A stretch of DNA of 30,821 bases from a bacterium (lineage in GTDB: Bacteria; Planctomycetota; J058; JAJDCP01): positions 1 through 30,821 of the forward strand of contig JAUIEM010000063.1 of NCBI GenBank assembly GCA_030428695.1, in the 5' to 3' direction. The notes beneath the pieces are model-generated. The model was not told where the DNA came from. It did no database searches and saw only the letters and a list, made by a program, of their open reading frames with translations. The translations under genes were made by a program, and so were the position numbers. Shown one piece after another: positions 16,616 to 25,201 of the stretch. The number at the start of each line of letters is the position of its first letter. Position 1 is the first letter of the stretch.

Positions 16616-17827
16616 ATGTACCAAGGTCACATCGTAGAGGTCGGAGAAGTCCTCTCCACCTCCCCCCTCGAAGTCCGCGCCGCCCACAGCGCCGCCGCGC
16701 TGGCGCCCGGCGCCTCCGTCGCCCTCGACGGCGTCGACGTCTGCGTCGCGGCGGTCGACGGCGACCGCATCACCGTCCAGCTCTCCCCCGAGACCCTGCG
16801 CCGCAGCCGCTTCGACGGCCTGCGCCGCGGCGAGCGGCTCAACGTCGAGCTGCCGCTACGCGCCGGCGCCCCCCTGCAGGGCCACCTCGTCCAGGGCCAC
16901 GTCGAGGCCCTCGGCAAGGTCGTCCAGGTCCGCCAAGAGGCCCCCGGGCGGCGGCTCTGGATCGTCCCGCCGAAGCGTTTCCTCGGTTCGCTCCAGGCCA
17001 AAGGCTCGGTCGCCGTCGACGGCGTCAGCCTGACCGTCGCCGAGAAGCTCAAGGACCGCTTCTCCATCGCCCTCGTGCCCGCCACCCTCGCCCGCACCAC
17101 CCTCGGGGCCGTCGAGGTCGGCCGCCGCGTCAACCTCGAGGCGGACGCCCTCGCCAAGCTGGTCGCCGGCGCGGACGATCCGGCCGCGGCCCTGCGCCGG
17201 GCGATCGCGCCGCGGCCCTGGGCAGGGCGCGTGGCGGGGCGGGCCGGCGTGGACAAGCTGGTCGAGACCCTCGCCGCCGGCGGCACGGTGGTGGTCTGGG
17301 ACCCGGACAGCGAGGGCGAGGGGGACGTGATCGCCGCCGGCCACGCCCTGCGGCCCGAGACCTTCACCTTCTTCCTGACCCGCGCCTGCGGACACACCAC
17401 CGTCCCCTGCGACCGCGACCTGCTCGCCGGCCTCGGCATCCCGCCGATGCCGGGGCCCGGGGATCACCAGGGCACCGCGATGCACGTCCCGGTCGACCTC
17501 GCCGCCGCCCCGGGCACCGGCGTCAGCGCCGCCGACCGGGCGCGGACCGTGCGTCGCCTCGCGGCCCCCGCGGCGACGCCCGGGGACTTCCTGATGCCCG
17601 GCCACGTCTTCCCCCTGGCGGCGCGTCCCGGGCGCCTGGCCGCACGGCAGGGGCACACCGAGGCGACGGTCGCGCTGGTCGAGGCGGCCGGGCTGCCGCC
17701 GGTCGGGATCTGCTGCGAGGTGATGCGGCCGGACGGGCGCATGGCAGACGCGGCCGACCTCGAGCGCTTCGCCCTGCGCTGGGGGCTGCCGATGATCGAG
17801 ATCGGCGCCCTCCGCCGCTGGCTGTGA
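16616..17827 (+). CDS. ribE-ribB: Riboflavin synthase fused to DHBP synthase (RibE-RibB)
   Basis: A 403-residue fusion. Residues 1-195 carry the two lumazine-binding repeats of riboflavin synthase, which dismutates two lumazines to riboflavin: MYQGHIVEVG, GHLVQGHVEALG (His95 in GHVE), KGSVAVDGVSLTV and VNLEADALAKLV with the conserved Asp. In the first repeat the usual VNGVCLTV reads LDGVDVCV, so the conserved Cys becomes Asp41. Residues 205-403 are 3,4-dihydroxy-2-butanone-4-phosphate synthase: SEGEGD (232-237, acidic metal residues kept, Arg and Asn of RENEGD changed), GTGVSAADRA and QGHTEATVALVEAAGL with the metal His347. The domains catalyse two steps of the same pathway. GTP cyclohydrolase II is absent here. 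GAGG eight bases upstream supports the ATG. Confidence 0.9.
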   Translation: MYQGHIVEVGEVLSTSPLEVRAAHSAAALAPGASVALDGVDVCVAAVDGDRITVQLSPETLRRSRFDGLRRGERLNVELPLRAGAPLQGHLVQGHVEALGKVVQVRQEAPGRRLWIVPPKRFLGSLQAKGSVAVDGVSLTVAEKLKDRFSIALVPATLARTTLGAVEVGRRVNLEADALAKLVAGADDPAAALRRAIAPRPWAGRVAGRAGVDKLVETLAAGGTVVVWDPDSEGEGDVIAAGHALRPETFTFFLTRACGHTTVPCDRDLLAGLGIPPMPGPGDHQGTAMHVPVDLAAAPGTGVSAADRARTVRRLAAPAATPGDFLMPGHVFPLAARPGRLAARQGHTEATVALVEAAGLPPVGICCEVMRPDGRMADAADLERFALRWGLPMIEIGALRRWL

Positions 17828-17856
17828 TTGCTCGGCCGCGCGACCCGTCCTACAAT
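17828..17856 (+). promoter_or_regulatory. Housekeeping promoter for modABC
   Basis: TTGCTC directly after the riboflavin gene stop, a 17-base spacer, TACAAT. The start point would be near 17863, leaving a leader of only about 17 bases before the modA ATG. No recognisable ModE-type operator was seen. Confidence 0.55.
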
Positions 17857-17879
17857 CGGGGCAACCCGCGAGGCCGACG

Positions 17880-18620
17880 ATGCGCGCGCTCCTTCCCTTG
17901 CTGTTGTTCCTGCTCGGCTGCGGCGATGCCTCCGCGCCGCTGACGATCTTCGCCGCCGCGAGCACGACCGACGCGGTCGAAGAGCTCGCCCTGCGCTTCC
18001 GCGCCGAGACCGGCGTGCCGGTCGCGTGCAGCTTCGCGGCGAGCTCGACCCTGGCCCGGCAGCTGGCGGCGGGGGCGCCCGGCGCCCTGTTCCTGTCCGC
18101 CGACACGGCCTGGATGGCGGTGGTCGAGCGGGAGGGCTGGGTCGGGGCGCGGGTCGAGCTGCTCGGGAACCGGCTCGTGCTGGTCGCGCCGCGGGGAAAA
18201 GAGCCCGCGCTCAGCCTCCGCCCGGACTTCCCGATCGCGACGGCCTTCGCGGGCCGGCTCGCGCTCGGCGACCCGGAGCACGTCCCCGCCGGGCGCTACG
18301 CCCGCGCGGCCCTGACCGCCCTCGGCTGGTGGGAGGCGCTGGCCGACAGGCTGCAGCCCGCCGCCGACGTGCGCGCCGCCCTGCGCCTGGTCGAGGCCGG
18401 GGAGTGCGCGCTCGGCGTCGTCTACGCCAGCGACGCGGCCGCCTCGCAGCGGGTGACGGTGGTCGGCACGCTCGACAGCCCCGGCCTGGCGATCCGCTAT
18501 CCGCTCGCCCTCGCGAAGGATGCGCCGTCGGAGGCGCGGGCCCTGTACGACTTCCTGCAGAGCCCGGCGGCGGCGGAGGTCTTCCGCGCCCACGGCTTCA
18601 CCCCGCTCGGGCCGCGCTGA
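17880..18620 (+). CDS. modA: Molybdate ABC transporter substrate-binding lipoprotein ModA
   Basis: A 246-residue binding protein for molybdate or tungstate. The N-terminus MRALLPLLLFLLGC is a lipoprotein signal (lipobox LLGC, Cys14), so it is anchored to a membrane rather than free. The mature start LTIFAAASTTDAVEELA, then FAASSTLARQLAAGAPGALFLSAD and a late GVVYASDAAAS, are typical ModA landmarks, the Ser residues contributing to oxyanion binding. It is the first gene of a tightly overlapping modABC operon. Confidence 0.92.
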   Translation: MRALLPLLLFLLGCGDASAPLTIFAAASTTDAVEELALRFRAETGVPVACSFAASSTLARQLAAGAPGALFLSADTAWMAVVEREGWVGARVELLGNRLVLVAPRGKEPALSLRPDFPIATAFAGRLALGDPEHVPAGRYARAALTALGWWEALADRLQPAADVRAALRLVEAGECALGVVYASDAAASQRVTVVGTLDSPGLAIRYPLALAKDAPSEARALYDFLQSPAAAEVFRAHGFTPLGPR

Positions 18621-19303
18621 TGGGCGCGGCGGAGCTGCTCGCCCTCGCGCTGTCGCTGCGCGTCGCGGCGCTGTGCGTCGCCTGCAGCCTGCTGCCCGGC
18701 GTCGCGGTGGCCTGGTTGCTCGCGCGGCGGAAGTTCCGCGGGCGCGCCCTGCTCGACGCCGTCGTCCACCTGCCGCTGGTCTTGCCGCCGGTGGTGGTCG
18801 GCTACCTGCTGCTCGCGGCCCTCGGCCGGGGCTCGCCGCTCGGGGGGCTGCTCGAGTCGCTCGGGCTGCGGGTCGCCTTCACCCCCTGGGCGGCGGTGCT
18901 CGCCTCGGCGGTGATGGGCTTCCCCCTGCTCGTGCGGGCGGCCCGGCTCGGCATCGAGAGCGTCGACGGGCGCCTGGTCGAGGCCGCCCGCAGCCTCGGC
19001 GCCTCGCCGCTCCGGGCCTTCCTGACGGTCACCCTGCCCCTCGCCCTGCCGGGCATCCTGACCGGGGCGCTGTTGTGCTTCGCCCGCAGCCTCGGGGAGT
19101 TCGGGGCGACGATCGCCTTCGCGGGCAACATCGCCGGCTCGACGCGCACCCTGCCGCTGGCGATCTACAGCGCGATGCACCGGGTCGGGGGCGAGGCGAG
19201 CGCGCTGCGCCTGGTCGGGCTGTCGGTCGCCGCCTCGCTGCTCGCCCTCGGCGCCTCCGAGCTGCTCGCCCGGCGCATGCGCAGGAGGCTCGGCGGTGCT
19301 TGA
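18620..19303 (+). CDS. modB: Molybdate ABC transporter permease ModB
   Basis: A 227-residue inner-membrane permease. The ATG overlaps the modA stop by one base. Several TM helices are evident (ELLALALSLRVAALCVACSLL, VVHLPLVLPPVVVGYLLLAAL, FTPWAAVLASAVMGFPLLV). The cytosolic EAA loop that contacts the ATPase is clear (VEAARSLGASPLRAFLTVTL). The length is usual for ModB. Its end overlaps the start of modC by eight bases. Confidence 0.92.
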   Translation: MGAAELLALALSLRVAALCVACSLLPGVAVAWLLARRKFRGRALLDAVVHLPLVLPPVVVGYLLLAALGRGSPLGGLLESLGLRVAFTPWAAVLASAVMGFPLLVRAARLGIESVDGRLVEAARSLGASPLRAFLTVTLPLALPGILTGALLCFARSLGEFGATIAFAGNIAGSTRTLPLAIYSAMHRVGGEASALRLVGLSVAASLLALGASELLARRMRRRLGGA

Positions 19304-20393
19304 GCTCGATGTCTCCTGGCGTGGCGGGGACTTCCAGCTCGCCTTCCGCGCCACAGTGGAGCACCCGCGCAGCGCCTTGTTCGGGCGCTCGGGGGCGGGC
19401 AAGAGCAGCCTGCTCACCTTGATCGCCGGCCTGCGCAAGCCCGCGCGCGGACGCATCGTCCTCGACGGCGAGGTGCTGTTCGACAGCGCCGCGAGGCTCG
19501 ACGTGCCCGCCCATCGGCGGCGCGTCGGCGTCGTCTTCCAGGAGCCGCGGCTCTTCCCCCACCTCGACGTGCGGGGGAACCTGCGCTACGGCGCCCGCCT
19601 CGCGCCGGCCGACGCGCCCGGGGCGGGCTTCGACGAGACGGTCGCGATGCTCGAGCTCGGGAACCTGCTCGCGCGCCGCCCGGCGGAGCTGTCGGGCGGC
19701 GAGCAGCGCCGGGTCGCCCTCGGCCGCGCGCTGCTCGCGCGGCCCCGGCTGCTGCTGCTCGACGAGCCGCTCGCGGGCCTGGATGCAGGCCTCCGTCAGC
19801 GGGTGATCCCCTTCCTGCAGCGGGTCTTCGCCCACACCCGCCTGCCGGTGCTGCTGGTCAGCCACGCCCTCGAGGAGGTGCTGCAGCTGTGCGGGCACAT
19901 CCTCGTCATCGACCGGGGGAAGCTCCTCAGCGCCGGCGACTTCGCGGCGCTGAGCGGAGACCCGGACTTCCTCGGCTACACCGGCGGCAGCGGCCTCGCC
20001 AACGTCTGGACCGCGACCGTCGCCGGAGAGGACGACGAGGCCGGGGTCTGCCGGCTCGACTGTGGGGGGCCGACGTTGTCCGCCCCCCTCGCCGGCCTGG
20101 CCCCGGGCAGCGCCGTGTCGCTGGCCGTGCGGCCGGAGGACGTCGCCCTCAGCGCCGGGACCCTGAGCGGCGTGTCGATCCAGAACCAGCTGCCGGGGGT
20201 GGTCGAGGCGCTGGCCGAGGTCGGCGGCCGGGTGCTCGTGCGCCTCGACGTCGGCCGCCCCCTGCTCGCGGAGGTCAGCCGGCGGGCGCGGAGCAGCCTC
20301 GGTCTCGCTCCCGGAGGCCGCGCCGTCGCGCTGATCAAGGTCCAGGCCGTGCGGGTGCTCGGGCCGCGTGCGGCGGTGGATCCGGCGGATTGA
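19296..20393 (+). CDS. modC: Molybdate ABC transporter ATPase ModC
   Basis: A 365-residue ATPase with a GTG start preceded by AGGAGG at seven bases. Walker A GRSGAGKSS (30-38), Q-loop Gln82, signature LSGGEQ (132-137), Walker B LLLLDE (152-157) and H-loop His190 are all present, so it should be active. The C-terminal part (about 285-355: SIQNQLPGVVEALAEVGGRVLVRLDVG) is a Mop/TOBE molybdate-binding domain, the usual mark of ModC against other importers. The promoter of the next operon begins within its stop codon region. Confidence 0.92.
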   Translation: MLELDVSWRGGDFQLAFRATVEHPRSALFGRSGAGKSSLLTLIAGLRKPARGRIVLDGEVLFDSAARLDVPAHRRRVGVVFQEPRLFPHLDVRGNLRYGARLAPADAPGAGFDETVAMLELGNLLARRPAELSGGEQRRVALGRALLARPRLLLLDEPLAGLDAGLRQRVIPFLQRVFAHTRLPVLLVSHALEEVLQLCGHILVIDRGKLLSAGDFAALSGDPDFLGYTGGSGLANVWTATVAGEDDEAGVCRLDCGGPTLSAPLAGLAPGSAVSLAVRPEDVALSAGTLSGVSIQNQLPGVVEALAEVGGRVLVRLDVGRPLLAEVSRRARSSLGLAPGGRAVALIKVQAVRVLGPRAAVDPAD

Positions 20394-20419
20394 CAAGCGG
20401 GCCCGTCGCTCCGTAGACT
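20390..20419 (+). promoter_or_regulatory. Housekeeping promoter for the kynurenine-type operon
   Basis: A perfect TTGACA (20390-20395), an 18-base spacer, TAGACT (20414-20419). The start point would be near 20426, 21 bases before the ATG. The -35 overlaps the modC stop. Confidence 0.55.
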
Positions 20420-20446
20420 GCGGGATCAACCCTGCGGGGAGCGCGC

Positions 20447-21286
20447 ATGCAGGCCGAGTACGACAAGCTCGAGCTGAAGAAGCTCAACTACAACTCCTAC
20501 CTGAAGATCCCGGAGCTGTTGGAGCTCCAGCAGATGATCTCCGACCCCGTCCATCACGACGAGATGTTCTTCATCATCATCCACCAGACGGCGGAGCTGT
20601 GGTTCAAGGAGGCCCTGCACGAGACGACGATCCTGGTCAAGTCCCTGCGCAAGGGCGATGTCGCCCACGCCCTCAAGGTGCTGCGGCGGCTGACCGCGAT
20701 CGTGCGCCTGCAGGTGCAGCAGATCCAGCTCCTGCGCACCCTGACACCGGTCGAGTTCGCCGGCTTCCGCGACTACCTGCGGCCGGCCAGCGGCTTCCAG
20801 TCCGCCCAGTTCCGCGAGATCGAGTTCACCTTCGGGGTGCGCGACCAGTTCTTCCTCAAGTTCTTCAAGAGCCTGCCGGAGATCCAGGCCCGGCTCGAGA
20901 AGATCCTGCACCAGCCGTCGGTCTTCGACGAGTTCCTGTTCTGCCTGAAGAAGCTCGGCTACACGGTGCCGGAGAGCCTGCTCGAGCGCGACTTCTCCGC
21001 GCCGCGGCCGCTCGAGCCGGGGCTGCTCGAGATCCTGCGCGAGCTGTACGAGACCGGCGACGAGATGCTCGTCCTCTTGTGTGAGTCGCTGCTCGACTTC
21101 GACGAGTTCTTCAGCCAGTGGCGCAAGATCCACATCCTGGTCGTCGGGCGCACCATCGGCCAGAAGAAGGGCACCGGCGGGAGCGCGGGCTACCGCTTCC
21201 TGCAGTCGCGCAGCGAGCTGCGCTTCTTCCCCGAGCTGTGGGAGGTGCGCGACCTGATCGGAAGCACGGAGGTCGACGATGGCTGA
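20447..21286 (+). CDS. kynA: Tryptophan 2,3-dioxygenase
   Basis: A 279-residue heme enzyme that opens the indole ring of tryptophan to give N-formylkynurenine. Family landmarks are all present: YNSYLKIPELLELQ (15-28), HHDEMFFIIIHQTAELWFKEALHE with the active-site His46, PASGFQSAQFREIE with the substrate Arg123, the heme ligand His229 in WRKIHILVVGRTIG, and GTGGSAGY (242-249). The length matches bacterial enzymes. GGGGAG five bases upstream supports the start. It is the first gene of a five-gene operon; the next start overlaps its end by eight bases. Confidence 0.95.
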   Translation: MQAEYDKLELKKLNYNSYLKIPELLELQQMISDPVHHDEMFFIIIHQTAELWFKEALHETTILVKSLRKGDVAHALKVLRRLTAIVRLQVQQIQLLRTLTPVEFAGFRDYLRPASGFQSAQFREIEFTFGVRDQFFLKFFKSLPEIQARLEKILHQPSVFDEFLFCLKKLGYTVPESLLERDFSAPRPLEPGLLEILRELYETGDEMLVLLCESLLDFDEFFSQWRKIHILVVGRTIGQKKGTGGSAGYRFLQSRSELRFFPELWEVRDLIGSTEVDDG

Positions 21287-22070
21287 CCCTTTTCCGACCG
21301 ACCTCTCCGGCCGCACGGCCCTGGTCTGCGGCGCCTCCAAGGGCATCGGCGCGGCGAGCGCGCGGGCCCTGGCCACCCTCGGCTGCGCGGTCGTCGGCCT
21401 CGCCCGCAGCGAGGACAGGCTCGCGGCCGTCGTCGAGGACTTGCCCGGTGAGGGGCACGGCCGTCTGGTCGCCGACCTCGGGGACAAGGCCTCGATCGAG
21501 GCCGCGGTCGCCCGGCTGCTCGACGAGCGGGGGCGGGTCGAGATCCTGATCAACAACTGCGGCGGCCCGCCGGGGGGCCCGATCACCGCGGCCGCGGACG
21601 ACGAGTTCACCTCCGCCCTGCGCCACCACCTGCTCGCCGCGGTGCGGCTGAGCCGGCTCTTGCTGCCGGGCATGCGGGAGGTGGGCTACGGGCGCATCCT
21701 CAACGTGATCTCGACCTCGGTCAAGGTGCCGATCCCCGGCCTCGGGGTCTCGAACACGACCCGGGCGGCGGTCGCGAACTGGGCGAAGACCCTGTCGCGC
21801 GAGGTCGCGAAGGACGGCATCACGGTCAACAACGTGCTGCCGGGCTTCACCGACACCGAGCGGCTGCGCTCGATCTTCCGCAGCCGGGCCGAGAAACAGG
21901 GCAAGCCGGTGGAAGAGGTCGCCGCCGCGGCCCGCGCCGGCGTGCCGGCGGGACGCTTCGCCGAAGCCCGTGAGGTCGCCGCGGCCGTCGCCTTCCTCGC
22001 CAGCCCGGCCGCGTCGTACATCAACGGCATCAATCTCCCCGTCGACGGGGGAAGGACCGGCTGCCTGTGA
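21279..22070 (+). CDS. Short-chain dehydrogenase/reductase lacking YxxxK
   Basis: A 263-residue SDR with the cofactor loop GASKGIG (18-24) and NNCGGPPGG (92-100). ISTSVK contains a candidate catalytic Ser145, but the place of the usual YxxxK reads SNTTR (158-162), so Tyr and Lys are replaced by Ser and Arg. I recall a divergent SDR subgroup with 'SNxxR'; this is from memory. PGFTDTERLRSIF and INLPVDGG complete the fold. The substrate is unknown; the context suggests a tryptophan or aminomuconate-pathway intermediate. Its end overlaps the next gene in a GTGA arrangement. Confidence 0.85.
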   Translation: MADPFPTDLSGRTALVCGASKGIGAASARALATLGCAVVGLARSEDRLAAVVEDLPGEGHGRLVADLGDKASIEAAVARLLDERGRVEILINNCGGPPGGPITAAADDEFTSALRHHLLAAVRLSRLLLPGMREVGYGRILNVISTSVKVPIPGLGVSNTTRAAVANWAKTLSREVAKDGITVNNVLPGFTDTERLRSIFRSRAEKQGKPVEEVAAAARAGVPAGRFAEAREVAAAVAFLASPAASYINGINLPVDGGRTGCL

Positions 22071-23281
22071 AATTCGACATCTTCCTGTCGATCTGCCAGA
22101 CCGAGGTCGACGGCTACATCCCGTCCGAAAAGACGATGTGGGAGAACTTCTTCGAGCAGCTCAAGCTCGCCGACGCGCTGGGCTTCGGCACCGCCTGGAT
22201 CGCCGAGACCCACCTCTCCTGCCAGATCCAGAAGCGCAACCCCGGGGCGGTGATCCCGCACTTCAAGGGCGAGATCGGGCTGAACACCGACATCCTGCAG
22301 CTCGCCCACAAGGCCTTCGGGATGACGAAGCGCATCGCCCTCGGCTCGGCGATCCGCAACATCCAGTGCAACGGCGGGCCGATCGCCCACGCCGAGGCGC
22401 TGCGCACCTTCCTCAGCCTGCACTCGATCGACCCGACCGAGACCCGCAAGCTGCACCTCGGCTTCGCCTCCGGGCGCTTCCCCTTCTCGAACGCCCCCTA
22501 CGGCATCGTGCCGCGGGACGCGGTCGAGAAGGCCGCCTGGAAGGCCCTCCGCGGCAAGATCTTCCAGGAGGCCGTCGAGATCTTCCTGCGCTTCGTGCGC
22601 GGCGACATCTTCTCGGCCAAGGACGTCCGTCCGACCGTGCTGCGGCGGCCCGACTTCCGCTCCGACGAGGACTGGGCCGCGGTGCTGGAGGCCTACGGCG
22701 AGACGGTCGACGAGGTGCCGATCGCGAACCGCTGGAGCTTCGAGCAGGTCGGGGTGATCCCCTTCGAGGCGCCGATGCACTTGTTGCAGCTCGTCATCGG
22801 GGCCCACGACTTCCCGACCCAGGCCTACGCGAACACCTTCCTGCCCTGCTGGGTGTTCAACCTGTCGATCACGCCGCGCGAGAAGATCGAGGAGACCCAT
22901 CGGAAGATGGCCGAGGCCTACCACGCGGATGGCGGCCCCTGGCAGCGCTCCTACATGCCGCGCACCACCCTGGTCGTGCTCGACGACACCCCCGGCAAGA
23001 CCGAAGACGAGAAGAACGCCCTCGCCCACGAGCGCGCGACGAAGATCTACAACAACTACTGGATGGCGATGGCGGGCACCCTCGACCCGGACAAGGTCGC
23101 GCAGGCCGTCGACAACGCGCTGGTCGGCAGCCCGGACACCATCTCCCGGCAGATGGAAGAGCGCTTCGACGCCGGCGACCGGCTGATGCTGTGGTTCGAC
23201 TTCAACGACCACGACAGCCCCGCGGTGTGCGGGCGCATGGAGACCTTCATGGAGAAGGTCGCCCCGCGCTTCCAGGCCTGA
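22067..23281 (+). CDS. Luciferase-like flavin-dependent monooxygenase
   Basis: A 404-residue member of the bacterial luciferase-like (LLM) family, a TIM-barrel enzyme using FMNH2 or F420. The N-terminus MKFDIFLSICQTEVDGYIP, then ADALGFGTAWIAETHLS with the family's characteristic AETH, and ITPREKIEET and TLVVLDDTPG further on, fit this fold. The GTG start overlaps the SDR stop. LLM enzymes are not part of the textbook kynurenine route, so its place between tryptophan dioxygenase and the aminomuconate enzymes is odd. It may hydroxylate or cleave an aromatic intermediate, which is inference. Confidence 0.85.
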   Translation: MKFDIFLSICQTEVDGYIPSEKTMWENFFEQLKLADALGFGTAWIAETHLSCQIQKRNPGAVIPHFKGEIGLNTDILQLAHKAFGMTKRIALGSAIRNIQCNGGPIAHAEALRTFLSLHSIDPTETRKLHLGFASGRFPFSNAPYGIVPRDAVEKAAWKALRGKIFQEAVEIFLRFVRGDIFSAKDVRPTVLRRPDFRSDEDWAAVLEAYGETVDEVPIANRWSFEQVGVIPFEAPMHLLQLVIGAHDFPTQAYANTFLPCWVFNLSITPREKIEETHRKMAEAYHADGGPWQRSYMPRTTLVVLDDTPGKTEDEKNALAHERATKIYNNYWMAMAGTLDPDKVAQAVDNALVGSPDTISRQMEERFDAGDRLMLWFDFNDHDSPAVCGRMETFMEKVAPRFQA

Positions 23282-23317
23282 GCCGGAGCCCCGACTGCCG
23301 ACTGCGGGAGGACCCCG

Positions 23318-24757
23318 ATGCACGAGCTCGCCAACTGGATCGACGGCGTCCCCGCGGCGCCCCTGCGCGGCGGCAGCATCCCGCGCGAGAACCCGGCGAC
23401 CGGCCAGCCGACCTGGGCCGTCCCCGACTCCGGGCCCGAGGACGTCGAGCGCGCGGTGCGCGCGGCGGCCGCGGCCTTCCCGGCCTGGTCCGGGCGCTCC
23501 GCCAACGAGCGGGCGGCCATGCTGCGCGCGGTCGCCGACGGCATCGAGGCCCGCCTCGACGACTTCGCCGCGGCCGAGTCGGCCTCGCAGGGCAAGCTGC
23601 TGCGCCAGGCGCGGGACATCGAGATCCCGCGCGCGGTGTGGAACTTCCGCTACTTCGCCTCGGCGATCGAGCACTCCGGCGAGCGGGCCTTCAGCTCCCC
23701 GGGCATGCTAAACTACACGCTGCGCCGGCCGCTCGGGGTGGCCGGCCTGATCGTGCCCTGGAACCTGCCGCTCTACCTGTTGACCTGGAAGATCGCGCCG
23801 GCCCTGGCGGCGGGCAACACGGCGGTCTGCAAGCCCTCGGAGTTGACCCCTGTCACCGCGAGCATGCTCGGCCCGGTGATGGCCGAAGCAGGCCTGCCGA
23901 ACGGCGTCTGCAACGTCGTCCACGGCCTCGGGCCGAAGGTCGGCGAGGCCCTGTGCGTGCACCCGGAGGTGCCGCTGATCTCCTTCACCGGCGGCACCGC
24001 CACCGGGGAACGCATCCAGCGCTCGACCGCGCCCTTCTGCAAGAAGCTCAGCCTCGAGCTCGGCGGCAAGAACGCGAACATCATCTTCGCCGACGCCGAC
24101 TTCGACGCCTGCCTGGACACCAGCCTGCGCTCGAGCTTCCTCAACCAGGGCGAGGTGTGCCTGTGCGGCTCGCGCATCTTCGTCGAGCGGCCGCTGTACG
24201 AGCGCTTCCTCGCCGCCTTCGTCGCGCGCACGAAGGCCCTGGTGGTCGGCGACCCGAAGCTGCCCGCCAGCGGCATGGGGCCGCTGATCTCGGCGGCGCA
24301 CCTCGAGAAGGTGCTCGGCTACATCGCCCTCGCCCGGGAGGAGGGCGGCACGGTGGAGTGCGGGGGCGAGCGCCTGCACCTGCCCGGCGAGCTCGCCGGC
24401 GGGCACTTCCTCGCCCCGACCGTGCTGACCGGCCTGGCGCCGGGCTGCCGGGTGCAGCAGGAGGAGATCTTCGGGCCGGTCGTCAGCGTCACCCCCTTCG
24501 ACACGGTCGACGAGGCGGTGTCCTGGGCCAACGGCACGCCGTACGGCCTGAGCGCGAGCCTGTGGACCCGCGACCTGACCCGCGCCCACACCGTCGCCGC
24601 CCGGCTCGACGTCGGAACGGTCTGGGTCAACACCTGGCTGGCCCGCGACCTGCGCGTGCCCTTCGGGGGCATGAAGGCCTCCGGAGTCGGCCGCGAGGGC
24701 GGCGAGGACTCGCTCGCCTTCTACAGCGAGGAAGTCAACGTCTGCATCAAGCTTTGA
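23318..24757 (+). CDS. 2-Aminomuconate-6-semialdehyde dehydrogenase (ALDH8A1-like)
   Basis: A 479-residue NAD-dependent aldehyde dehydrogenase. Landmarks: PWNLPLYLLTWKIAPALAAGNT with the oxyanion Asn149, CKPSELTPVTA (Lys172 binds NAD), SFTGGTATGERI, general base Glu247 in LELGGKN, and NQGEVCLCGSR with the catalytic Cys281. Segments such as IPRAVWNFRYFA, ISFTGG and CKKLSLELGGKN follow human ALDH8A1 closely, as I recall that sequence; that enzyme oxidises aminomuconate semialdehyde. GGGAGGA upstream supports the start. With the deaminase homologue next door it should form 2-aminomuconate. The upstream enzymes that make its substrate are not in the window. Confidence 0.88.
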   Translation: MHELANWIDGVPAAPLRGGSIPRENPATGQPTWAVPDSGPEDVERAVRAAAAAFPAWSGRSANERAAMLRAVADGIEARLDDFAAAESASQGKLLRQARDIEIPRAVWNFRYFASAIEHSGERAFSSPGMLNYTLRRPLGVAGLIVPWNLPLYLLTWKIAPALAAGNTAVCKPSELTPVTASMLGPVMAEAGLPNGVCNVVHGLGPKVGEALCVHPEVPLISFTGGTATGERIQRSTAPFCKKLSLELGGKNANIIFADADFDACLDTSLRSSFLNQGEVCLCGSRIFVERPLYERFLAAFVARTKALVVGDPKLPASGMGPLISAAHLEKVLGYIALAREEGGTVECGGERLHLPGELAGGHFLAPTVLTGLAPGCRVQQEEIFGPVVSVTPFDTVDEAVSWANGTPYGLSASLWTRDLTRAHTVAARLDVGTVWVNTWLARDLRVPFGGMKASGVGREGGEDSLAFYSEEVNVCIKL

Positions 24758-24779
24758 GCCGCTTCGCTTCGGAGGCCCC

Positions 24780-25193
24780 ATGACCGACAGCTTCAGCACC
24801 GACCAGGCCGCGGCGCCGGTCGGCCCCTATCCGCACGCCCGCCGCCACGGCGACACCCTGTACCTGTCCGGCATCGGGCCGAGGCGCCCGGGCACGAAGG
24901 ACATCCCGGGGGCGACCCTGGACGCCGACGGCAAGCTGGTCGACTGGGACATCGACGTCCAGACCCGGGCCGTGGTCGACAACCTGCGGGCGATCCTCGC
25001 GGCCTCGGGCAGCGCCCTGGAGAAGGTGATCGACGTGCAGGTCTTCCTGATCGACATGGCGCGCGACTTCCAGGACTTCAACAAGGTCTACGGCGAGCTG
25101 TTCGGGAAGATCCGCCCGACCCGCACCACCATCGAGGTCGGCTGCCTGCCGACGCCGATCGCGGTCGAGCTCAAGGTGATCGCCGCGGTTTGA
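24780..25193 (+). CDS. RidA-family 2-aminomuconate deaminase
   Basis: A 137-residue RidA/YjgF-fold protein, 22 bases after the dehydrogenase, with GGAGG before the ATG. Landmarks: APVGPYPHARRHGDTLYLSG, GIGPRRPGTKDIPG, DIDVQTRAVVDNLRAILAASG, VQVFLIDMARDFQDFNKVY and RPTRTTIEVGCLPTPIAVE. The PHARR and LPTPI forms are nearer to 2-aminomuconate deaminases (AmnD/NbaF type) than to generic RidA, as far as I can judge by eye. It would hydrolyse the enamine of 2-aminomuconate to 4-oxalocrotonate and ammonia. It is the last gene of the operon. Confidence 0.85.
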   Translation: MTDSFSTDQAAAPVGPYPHARRHGDTLYLSGIGPRRPGTKDIPGATLDADGKLVDWDIDVQTRAVVDNLRAILAASGSALEKVIDVQVFLIDMARDFQDFNKVYGELFGKIRPTRTTIEVGCLPTPIAVELKVIAAV

Positions 25194-25201
25194 GCCCGGG
25201 C

